NCBI GenBank assembly: GCA_000151295.1
Contig: GG745329.1
Location: 937,590 to 1,001,589, forward strand
DNA length: 64,000 nucleotides
Source: Allomyces macrogynus ATCC 38327
Lineage: Eukaryota > Blastocladiomycota > Blastocladiomycetes > Blastocladiales > Blastocladiaceae
Direction of reading: 5' to 3'
This document shows positions 55,766 through 64,000 of the stretch, in pieces. The notes below the pieces were generated by a model, which saw only the letters and a program-made list of their open reading frames with translations, was not told where the DNA came from and did no database searches. How positions within the stretch are numbered: position 1 is the stretch's first letter; every line of letters starts with the position of its first letter. Position numbers and translations under genes: made by a program.

Positions 55766-57639
55766 ATGGCCACGACTGCGACCCGCACTGCTGCTGCCGC
55801 CGCCGCAGGCAGCACGCAAGACGTCCAAGTGAACCTCGACCGACTCCCACTCAGCGAGGACCTGCTGAAGTACTACAAGCAGCGCATCGGTATGCGCCAT
55901 CTTCATCCAACCTGCATGCATTTCGCGCCCTCCGAGCCCTCACCATCGCCCCACAATCCGCAGAGCACAACGAAGCCGAACTGCAATCCTACATTGCCGC
56001 GCTCGACGCGATCAAGGCCTCGCACGAGGAGCACCACGCGCTCACGCGCGAACTGCAGCAGCGCAACGACGAAATCCAGTCTCTGCAGGCGGCGCTCGCC
56101 GAAGCGCAGGGCGAAGTTCTCTCGGAACGCCGGCAACTCCTGCAAGTCCTGGCCGAAAACGATGAGTTGCGGCTTCAAGAGCTCAAGGACCGCAAGAAAA
56201 TTCGGTACTTACTCGCGCTGTGTGGGCAGCATGTGGTGAGTAATTCGGGAGCGTTGGGGCCCGACGTGATGTACTTCAAGCCCGCGGTTGAGCCGAAGTT
56301 GGTGCGGCCGCGCGCGAAGTCGGGTGCCGCGACAGCGACGGCGAGTGCGAAGCGCAGTGCGGGAAAGCTGCCGGGAAAGCCGGCGGTCGCGTGGGCGCCG
56401 TCGCCGACGCCGACGCCTCCGCCGTTGCCGCGCAAGATGGCTCAGGCGGAGCTGGAGGTGCGTGCTCAACTGCCCTCCGATCTCGCTCGCACGCGGCGCC
56501 TCATCCTCGCAACGACCTGGACAGAAACCCGCGCACGCGCCCGAAACCGCCGCAACCGACCCCGACGACGTCCGTGCTGCCGAGGCGGCGACCGAAGCCG
56601 CGCAACCCGGGCACGAGCCCGGGATGACGCTCGCAGACGAGAACGCCGTCCTCCGTCTCCAAGTGCAGGCGCTGCGCGCGCAACTCGCCGAGCAGCGGCA
56701 GCTGCACGACGACGCGGCGCGCGCGTGGCGTCACGAGGCACAGGCGCGGCACGACGAGCACGCGCTGCGCACGCGCGCCGACGCCGACAAGATGCAGCAT
56801 CTCGGCGACCAGGTCGCGCAGTTGCAGGCGTTCTTGCGCGATAATACGCGCGAGGTATTGGCGATTCGGCGCGCGTATTTGATCAATGAGCGGCGGCTCA
56901 AGGAAGAGCGGGTCGTGTTGGTGGATGAGGTCACGCAGCTGAGGGCGAAATATGCCGAGTTGCGGTCGAGGTCAGAACAGGTCGAGAAATTGGTGGAGAC
57001 GAGGATCACGCGGCGGAATGAGGGACTATTGCATGAGTTGCGGTCGCAGCTGGCCAAGTACGAGGAGGAGCTGAGACGGTCCAAAGTGCGTTGCGTTCTC
57101 CACCGTGTGCTTTCTTGCTTGGCGCGGCTGGTGCAGACTTTGACGACCTCCCGGTGTAGCTCGACGGCGAGCAGCGCGAGGCTGGCAACAAGAAGAAGAT
57201 CGAAGTACTGCAATCCAAGCTCGATGCATTGCGAAACAGGTGCTTAACTCTGTTCTCTCGAATCTGACGCTGTGATTCTGTTTCTCACGTTAACCGCCCA
57301 CTCGCTCGCGGCTAAAACAGTTACAAGGCACTCAAGAAACGACGCGACTTTGAGATCGAGGGCTTCACCAACGACATTCTCATGCTGCGCAAGCAAGTAC
57401 GGTCGCTCGAAGCGCATATTATCAAGTACGGCCCGTTGCAGGATCAGGAAATGGCAGTACTCGACGTGGTCAAGAAGACGGCAGGCAAAGCGCAACGAAT
57501 CCAGGACGAAATGGTCGGGCTCAAGGTACGCAGTTGGTTTCTCTTCGTGGGTAGTTAAATGCGTTCGCTCACACGTCGCGGGCCCAACCAGCGCAAGATT
57601 CAAGGCATGGAGGCCGATTTGCATTCGATTCCCATTTGA
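55766..57639 (+). CDS. CCDC77: CCDC77-like coiled-coil protein (centriole/basal-body associated)
   Basis: Six exons (55766-55889, 55964-56457, 56525-57085, 57160-57239, 57321-57525, 57592-57639) give 503 residues; human CCDC77 has 488. The family N-terminus LPLSEDLLKYYKQRI precedes long coiled coils. The conserved mid-region ENDELRLQELKDRKKIRYLL and the C-terminal YKALKKRRDFEIEGFTNDI are diagnostic. Exon 2 carries a Pro-rich insertion (SPTPTPPPLPRK) between coiled coils. CCDC77 localises to centrosomes and basal bodies in animals, and its homologs follow the distribution of flagella. This supports a zoosporic host. Splice phases agree at all five joints. Confidence 0.9.
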
Positions 57640-57988
57640 GCGAGCCAAGACGCATTGTGATTTTTGATAAACCATTCTCCATCGAAAGTACTAGCGATTC
57701 GTTCTGCAGAAAGAACCCACGACGGGTTCTTCGGATATTGAAGGTTCAGATTGATTTCAAACGGAATAACAAGCAGGTACAGCCAAGTCGAAACAAAACA
57801 GCGCTCCAAGAAGGCAAAGTGGAGCTCGATGAGGTGGGGTGGGGTAGTGCGAGAGCTTGCGCGCGGCGAAAGAACCATGGGAACGGGCCGAAAGAGCAAA
57901 CAGCAAAAAGGATACGGCAAGCAGGAAACAGCAAACGGCAACAGCGCAAAGAGCGACTCAACGGCGGCGACGTCAGAACTCGACCGCC
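57640..57988. other. Convergent intergenic region
   Basis: Between CCDC77 (+) and the NADH dehydrogenase gene (-). The plus strand is A/G-rich. No gene was seen. Confidence 0.5.
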
Positions 57989-59862
57989 TTACCTGATACG
58001 CGACACATCGCGGCCCATGACCGCGGCCAGGGCCCAGTACATCGCGATCAGGCACTTGTTCCTCCACGACACGGAAAGGTTGAGGTACGCGGAGCGCCAC
58101 AGCACCCACGCCGAGTACCCGGACGGCTTGTGTACGTCGGTGGGCAAGTCGACGATGGCCTTCCACCCGCCAATGTACGCCTTGAAACAACCGAAACGCA
58201 GTGTCAGAAAGCGTTATGAGGATGCAAACAAGCAATTCAGCAACGTACCATGCTGCCGCGGTTGCGGAACGAGAAGGGGACCACGGCCGACTCGTCAAAC
58301 TTGTTGAGCTGCTTGCTCAAGTGGATCGCCTGCTGGTTGGCGACCTGCGCCGTCGGTGGCAGCTCGTTGCCCTCGATGAACGCGCAGTCGCCAAGCGCAA
58401 ACACGTCGCGCATCGGCTGGCCGTCCTTGCCCTTGACGCGCAGGTACTCGTCAGTGCAGAGACGATGCGTGCCGCGATAGTCCGGCTGGACGCGGTCGGC
58501 GAGACTGCGCACGAGCGGCGTCTGCGTGATCCCCGTTGCCCAGACTAAGAGCCCGTACGGCACTTCCTCGCCGTCGTTGACAAACAGCGACGTTTCCGTG
58601 ACGCGGCGCACCTGCGTGCCGAGCCGGATCTGGACACCGGCGCGCATAAACTTCTTGGTCGCAAACTCGGCAAGGTCGGCATCAAACGCGCCGAGAATCC
58701 GCGGCGCCACATCGTAGAGCGTCATGCGCACGAGCGGCAAGAGGGTCGGGTAGACAGTGGCCAAATCCTCGGTGATCAAGTCGTGCAGCTCGGCCGACAG
58801 TTCGACGCCGGTCGGTCCACCACCGACCGTCGCGAAATGGAGCAAGCGGCGCTGTTCATCCACGGTGACGCCCGGGCGCATCGCCTTTTCAAAGCAGTCG
58901 ATCACCCGCGAGCGGATCTTGCGCGCGTCCGTCACGTCCTTGAGGAAATGCGCGTGCTCCTTGACGCCGGGCACGCCAAACGTGTTGGTCGCGGCGCCCG
59001 GCGCGATCACGATCTTGTCGTAGGCGAGCGTGAAGACATCGCCCTGCGCGTGCACCGACTCGGCGGGGCGCGCCGAGGACGTCGCCGGCGCCGTGGCCGG
59101 GTCCAGGTTGGCACCGAGCATCGACGTGCAGGTGATCGTCTTGCTGGTAAAGTCGATTGCATCGCACCGCGCTTGGTGGTAAGCAATGGGCTCGTGGAAC
59201 TTGCGCACGGGCTCGACAATCGAGCGGAATTCGAGCGTGCCGACGGCGCTCCTAGAACACGACCAGCGACAAGTGAGATGGCCGGTTAGTTAAATTCACG
59301 GTTGCAATTGCGAGAGGGATGACGTACGCGGCCAGGAGCGGCGTCATGACAAAGTAGTTCCGCGGACTCACGCAAACGACTACACCATCGCGACGAATGG
59401 TAAGACTCCGTTCAAATGCATCGCAGGGTACGGCGTCGAGCGCGTACCATCATAGCGTTCCGTGTCAATGTTGCGCACCAACTTATACCCAGCCCACCCG
59501 GAGCCGATGATGACGATCCGTTCTGAGTTGAAAAAAGGCAAGAACCCAGTCAGCTAGCGCACCCAATTTCATGACAAACGCGTCGGATCAAGTCGAAACT
59601 GGGCGCGATGCATACCTTTGGTGCCCTTTCCATGCATTACCGCGCGTGGGCGCGAATTGAACTGCTTGGACCACGGCAGGTGGCGCGACCACGGCGTCAG
59701 TCGCGGTGCCGGCACGAGCTGCATGGTCCTTGCCGTGGGGCGCGTGTACACGACGACAGTCGTCGAGTTGGATTCGTTTGGGAGCGCCATTTGCAGCTGG
59801 GAAAAGGGCGACGCGAGCGGGTGGGCGACGGGGCGCCGAAGCGCGCGAGAAATGCTGTACAT
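57989..59862 (-). CDS. Alternative (type II) NADH dehydrogenase, mitochondrial
   Basis: Five exons (59862-59616, 59522-59448, 59379-59328, 59251-58249, 58180-57989) give 522 residues. The N-terminus MYSISRALRRPVAHPLA and the Arg-rich, acid-poor stretch that follows fit a mitochondrial presequence. Two Rossmann sites are seen: FAD site IVIIGSGWAGYKLV and NADH site ATVGGGPTGVELSAEL. Family motifs NYFVMTPLLAASAVGTLEFR, WATGI and ALGDCAF are intact, and the C-terminus GRDVSRIR is that of NDE/NDI proteins, which anchor to the membrane through C-terminal helices. No EF-hand insertion is present. The enzyme passes electrons from NADH to quinone without proton pumping. External or internal orientation cannot be decided. 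The stop TAA overlaps a GTAAGG sequence that could act as a donor for a further exon. Confidence 0.93.
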
Positions 59863-62242
59863 AGTGGGAGAGCGCAGCGGCAGGGGAGCAGGGTGGAGTG
59901 GCGGGCGCGGGTGGAGAGAGGAGGCGCGCGAAGGATCAAGGTGGGTACGGCCGAGGACGCGCGTCGTCGGTCGTTGGGGGCGAAGGTTGGTGGTGGTCGT
60001 AAGTCAAGGAGAGCTGGCGCGGGCACTGGTTCTTATACTGTGGACGCACCACGTTGCGCTGTACACGGCCGGCAAAAACCAGAATTCATGGTCCGCTCCG
60101 CGCTCGGAGAACGAACAGTGCGCGCGAGTGAGGGCACGATCTTCGCCGGTTCTCGTGCGCGCTGGCGTTCGCTTGCGTTGCCGAGAGCGCGATGGGCGGC
60201 GAAAGGCGACAAGATTGCGAAATGGCAGCGGACTCGCGCGTGGCGGCAGGATTCGGGCCGAGCGTGGGTCAACGGATGCGCTCCGAGCGGCGTCACCGCG
60301 GCACTGCGGTCGAGTTGCAGTTGCAGCTGCCCGCACTTGCCCCGCTCCTTGTCCCCAACGCCCAGCTGAAATCGCAGTCATTTCTCGTGCTGACGACAGG
60401 GCACGGGGGGGCTTCGCGCGCTTCCAGACCCACGCGCGCCGCGCGTGCACGCACTCCTGCCATGCCAACAGTCACCGATCATGGCGGCAATGGGAGTCAC
60501 TTTCTCGCAGTCCACGTCGATCTATTTTTGCCACCATTTCCATGCCCCCCAAAAGTCACGACCAGCGGCAGGTTGCTCGAGATCCAGCTTGCAGCCGCCA
60601 AGGCGGCGTCGGGGAATCATCTTGCCCAGCTCCCAACAAGTTGCGCGCGACGATGTCCGGCGTTTGGGTCATCGTCTCGTCATGGTCGCGTGCGTCGCGC
60701 TCAAACCAATTGACGTCGCGTGGGCGCCATCAGTGTGTTGGGTCATTTTCGGGTGGGGATGGGGGGATTGGCCCCCCCCGCGTCCGGCCGTGTCCTGCCT
60801 CGTTCGGCGTCGAGAGCACTGCCATCCGCGCGGCCGGCGTTGCACGGACCCGCTTGCGTGCAGGTCGGCGGCGGTCGGGTGGCACGCAAGTGGTTGTTGG
60901 TCGTCATGCATTGTGCGCCAAGTCGTGGGAGCGTGTCGCGTGCGCGGAGTAGCCATGGTGAAATCGCGCGCGCCAGCAGGTCATTGCCGGGCGCGCGAGG
61001 CCGTGACTGCGGGAAGAGTACGGGTGACGTGACCTGTGGAAGCGCGCGGGTGCAGGACGCCAACTCCAGCGCCGCACGCCTTGAAAAGCACGTGAACTAG
61101 ATACCTATTGATTGTCATCGGCACACAAAATGAACAAGAACGCCATGGTTCTGCGCGTCCTCCCCCGACAATTTCCGACCGGGCCGCGATAATTGTACGG
61201 GAAGAGGCCGGAGGGTTCGTGGACGGCGCCCAGCGTCGGCGGGAGACCCAGCAGCAAGTGCAGATTCTGCAAGTCGATTCTGCTCGTCGATTCTGCACCC
61301 CCGCTCGAGATAATCAGCATAGACGAGAGGAACCACCAATAAATACGTTGCAAGCCGTTTTGGTGTCGTGTATCGCGGGCGCGCGGCGCGCGGCAAGAGA
61401 ATGGCCGGGACGCGCTGAGCGTGCCTGCAGCTCGAAAGGACGTCGATGATCCCGGCCTGATCCACTTGTAAGAAACGAATCATGCCAAGGGCTATCGAGC
61501 GTGATTTATCTCGTCCGCGCCCAAGGTAATCTTGCGCTCAAGAGCACACAAATTTACCTGCGGGATGAGAGGCCAGCAAGCAGGCAGAGACAGACAGGCT
61601 CAACCGATGTTTGTACGACAAATCTACATTCAACACGTCGCTCTGCTGTTCCTCTCTGTCGTCATTCTTGCGAACACAAACTGCTTTCGTTTCCGCTGCC
61701 ACGACTGCGCGCTAGTCACTACAATATGTGTAGTGAATGATAGCCGCAATAACACTGGAAACGGCGCAAAGGTTGGCATACGAGCAGCAACAGCGAATGC
61801 TGTTCCGGAGACATGCATGGACATGATTGACAGTCTGTCTTCACAACACGCCCAGGACAGACAACAATAGGTCATGATCATGCATGGTCCGATACATTCG
61901 AGCGAGTGGTGTCCAAGACGGACAGTTTCTTACTTGAAAGATCGTCGATACCAATTTTACCTCAACGCCGCCCATATTTATCCTCGTCCGTCAGAGACGC
62001 GCAGATATATATATATATTTGGATCACGCTTATTCCGTAAGCGAGATACTCCTGGGCAGAGGGAGAAGAGGGTGGGTCGGGACCGGAGGTGATTGTTCCA
62101 TTCTTCCAAACGGATGCTGTCCGTGCTTGGACCAGGAGCAACTCCCGTGGAAAATGCACAAGAAGGTCAAAGAAGACACTCAACTGGAGGCCTCGCTTGA
62201 TCCCGCTCTTTCTCTCTGATCCTCTCGCTCCATCCGTTCACC
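59863..62242. other. Long intergenic region, no firm gene
   Basis: About 2.4 kb between divergent genes. A 444-residue plus-strand ORF (59618-60952) overlaps the first exon of the NADH dehydrogenase gene on the opposite strand and is Arg/Ser-rich without motifs, so it is not annotated. The part from 61100 to 62200 is more AT-rich and includes a TATATATATATATT run near 62003-62019, possibly the promoter of the secreted-protein locus. Confidence 0.4.
60032..60037 (-). promoter_or_regulatory. Possible TATA element of the NADH dehydrogenase gene
   Basis: TATAAG read on the minus strand about 170 bp before ATG 59862, in otherwise GC-rich sequence. Spacing is acceptable, but the match is partial. 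Confidence 0.35.
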
Positions 62243-63250
62243 ATGGCCAGTTCGACCCGTCGCGCTTTCCTCGTTCTGCTCGCACTGGCCGTGCTTGCCC
62301 TCGCCGCGGCCGGGTCAGCGCTGGCCGCCGAATCACCCTTACAAACTTCAACGTTTGGAACCCGAACCAATATGGTGGTACGCCCGGACCGCTCCCCAGC
62401 ACCTTCAAGGTGACGCTCCCGGAGCCAGCCCGGGTACTTGCTCGTCACGAATCTGTACTGCATCGGCGATCAGTTCCAAGTGACAATCAATGGCCAGGAC
62501 AATGGTGCGTACGTGCGTGCATTTGCTCCGTCCCTTTTTTATCCGGGTCGCGTTAATTGTGCGCATCGTTTTGACTGACAGTGACCCACGTTCTTGCCCG
62601 CCGATCTACTCAGGCCTGACGTCGACGCCCGTGGCAGCCACCTGCGACGCCCAGATCTTCCCGACGCATGCAGATAGCGCAATGAGCATGGACAACGTGT
62701 CGCATGGCAGCTATGTGCTGCCGGCGGGCACGTCAACGATTGTGATCGCGACGACCATTGTGCCGTGGGGGTCTGGCGGTTGGGTTTCGTTCAAGGTTGT
62801 TGGCCTTGGCGTGGTTCGTATCGTCTGTTTGCCTGCTTGCCATGTCGAGGTCGACGTGATTGGCGCGCATTTCGACGGAAATACTGACCGCTTCGTTTTG
62901 TGTGTGGGCCTTTGTATGCAGTACATCGACCCGGCGAGGCTCCCGCCGTTCAAGGTCGTGAAGACCGAGGGCAAGGTCATGTCGTGCGCCGCGGCTGTGG
63001 CCGCGTGCAAGATGGCGGGTATGGTGTTGGCCAGCGTCACCTCGGCCAACTGAGACGAGGTGCTGCAGGTCGTCGACAGCGCGCCCGGCATCAACACGAA
63101 GAAGATGGACGGCGTCGTGATCAACAGTTGGAATGGCGACACATTAGCGGCGTCGTCATTCAGCTCACGGTGAGCTCGAGGGGCGGGGCGGTCACGGGCG
63201 CGGTATTGTTGCTGTCGGGACCGGCGTTCCCGCTGTGTGCCAAGCCGTAG
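62243..63250 (+). pseudogene. Decayed gene for a secreted protein
   Basis: The locus starts with a clear signal peptide (RRAFLVLLALAVLALAAAG, ending SALAA). Coding-like segments then follow in changing frames. There is a frame change near 62330, a second at the CCC of 62429-62431, an in-frame TGA at 63051-63053 where Trp would fit, and a third shift near 63145. Candidate introns with good borders are 62515-62613 and about 62814-62921. Conserved-looking pieces include NFNVWNPNQYGGTPGPLPST, GYLLVTNLYCIGDQFQVTI, FPTHADSAM, GSYVLPAGTSTIVIAT and VINSWNGD, with paired cysteines. Together they suggest a small beta-rich extracellular protein. No named domain is recognised. With at least four lesions it reads as a pseudogene, although sequence errors could account for some of them. 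Confidence 0.6.
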
Positions 63251-63531
63251 ATAGGATGTCACGACGGTGTTTTGGTCACGTTGGAGCTGCTTGCGCTCTT
63301 GTCCATCCATTTGTGACTTTGGGAATTGTTGATCTGTGATGAAGATTGTGATGTCGTGTCTGCTGCCGAACCTGTTCCTGTGTCAAATTCCCAGGCTGCT
63401 TGAAGTTAGCCGGACGTGGACTATCGATGGTGATCCCTCGCTGCCTGATGTTTGGGCCATGAAAGCTCAAAAAAGAAAAACGGTTTGCAGATCCATTCCA
63501 TCCTACACCATCCCTCACCCCCACCTCACCC

Positions 63532-64000
63532 TCACGCGCCCGCGACATCCTTTTCCTTGATCTTCTCGCGCGACTTTTCGCGGCGGTTCGTCTCATCGAA
63601 AATCGCCTTCTTGACCGCAGCCACGCGCGCCTGGTGCGCATGCACGGCGACCGGCTTGCGGCGCGCGACCGCAATATCCAACGACTCGCCCGTCGTCGCA
63701 AAGAACCCGGGAATCCGCATCTGGTAATGCGTCTCGAGATACAGCTGCAAATCGCGCACTTCGAGCGTGTTCCCGCGCCGGTGCCGCGCGAGTTGCGCGC
63801 CAAACGTCGTGACCGACTCGATAAACTCGTCGGCGAGTTCCATGAGCATGTCGTGTACGTCCCGGATCGACGCGCTGGTGCGGGTCGATTTGCGCGATGA
63901 GTTCCCGTCAGCTTGCGCTTGGTCACGACGCTCGTCGCGTCGGCCGCCGCCGCGGTGGGAAGGGACGGGGTCCTTAGGCGGGAGCGCCGCGCGGGAAGTA
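63532..64000 (-). CDS. TAF12: TFIID/SAGA subunit TAF12 (histone fold), N-terminus outside the window
   Basis: The minus-strand segment encodes the histone-fold domain and C-terminus of TAF12: KRKLT, ELIAQIDPHQRVDP, DVHDMLMELADEFIESVTTF, NTLEVRDLQLYLETHYQMRI and a Lys-rich end KEKDVAGA. TAF12 pairs with TAF4 in TFIID and with ADA1 in SAGA. The three leading pieces lie in three frames. Each junction coincides with a three-base run (CCC on the plus strand at 63904-63906 and 63861-63863), and dropping one base at each gives the uninterrupted family sequence. The gene is therefore probably intact in the organism, but it is frameshifted as given. Upstream the frame is open to the window end (Ala/Thr/Pro-rich). 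Confidence 0.85.
   Translation of the reverse strand, partial: TSRAALPPKDPVPSHRGGGRRDERRDQAQADGNSSRKSTRTSASIRDVHDMLMELADEFIESVTTFGAQLARHRRGNTLEVRDLQLYLETHYQMRIPGFFATTGESLDIAVARRKPVAVHAHQARVAAVKKAIFDETNRREKSREKIKEKDVAGA

Noticed and set aside
59618..60952. 444-residue plus-strand ORF
   Set aside because: It overlaps exon 1 of the NADH dehydrogenase gene in antisense, is Arg/Ser/Gly-rich, and has no motif; long chance ORFs are expected in this GC-rich DNA.

Overview
The window is nuclear DNA from a GC-rich, intron-bearing fungus, most likely a flagellated (zoosporic) lineage such as Blastocladiomycota. This placement is inferred. The reasons are fungal-type gene families (YME2, GATA and C2H2 factors, PSP1, CMK1, NDE-type NADH dehydrogenase), short introns of about 60-110 bp with GTACGT/GTGCGT donors, strong G/C bias at third codon positions, and a CCDC77 homolog, a centriole/basal-body protein kept by organisms with flagella. 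Intron boundaries given here come from reading frame and family conservation, not from transcripts.

Layout. 1-7 kb: the N-terminus of a PXA-domain sorting nexin (-), the mitochondrial YME2 homolog (+), an extended SDR epimerase (-) and a tRNA-Ala(UGC). 7-12.5 kb: a long pseudokinase/Sel1 protein with an MLKL-like layout, then translin. 14-21.5 kb: two paralogous acetyl-CoA synthetase genes in tandem, the second with a mitochondrial presequence. Between them lies a near-perfect inverted repeat (353-bp arms) that includes the last codons of the first gene. 22-30.9 kb: TIM8 (-), a universal stress protein (-), CaM kinase CMK1 (+), EMC2 (+) and a peroxisomal-type ABCD half transporter (-). 31.8-41 kb: a GATA factor (-), the ribosome-assembly GTPase NOG2 (+) and a C2H2 factor (-). 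43-49.4 kb: a PARP-type zinc-finger protein (-), a hypothetical protein, a C1-like zinc-finger protein and a PSP1-domain protein. 49.9-55.0 kb: a complete-length Ty1/copia retrotransposon with 120-bp LTRs. 55.8-64 kb: CCDC77 (+), an alternative NADH dehydrogenase (-), a decayed secreted-protein gene and the histone-fold part of TAF12 (-, running off the end).

Functional links. Several genes serve acetate and energy metabolism or organelles: two ACS, NDE, YME2, TIM8, EMC2 and the ABCD transporter. They are separate transcription units rather than a cluster. The tandem ACS pair with its inverted repeat is the most structured locus. Several conserved genes (translin, PSP1, TAF12 twice) are interrupted by what reads as one extra base in a short G or C run. 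This suggests either assembly error or recent decay and should be considered when using the translations.
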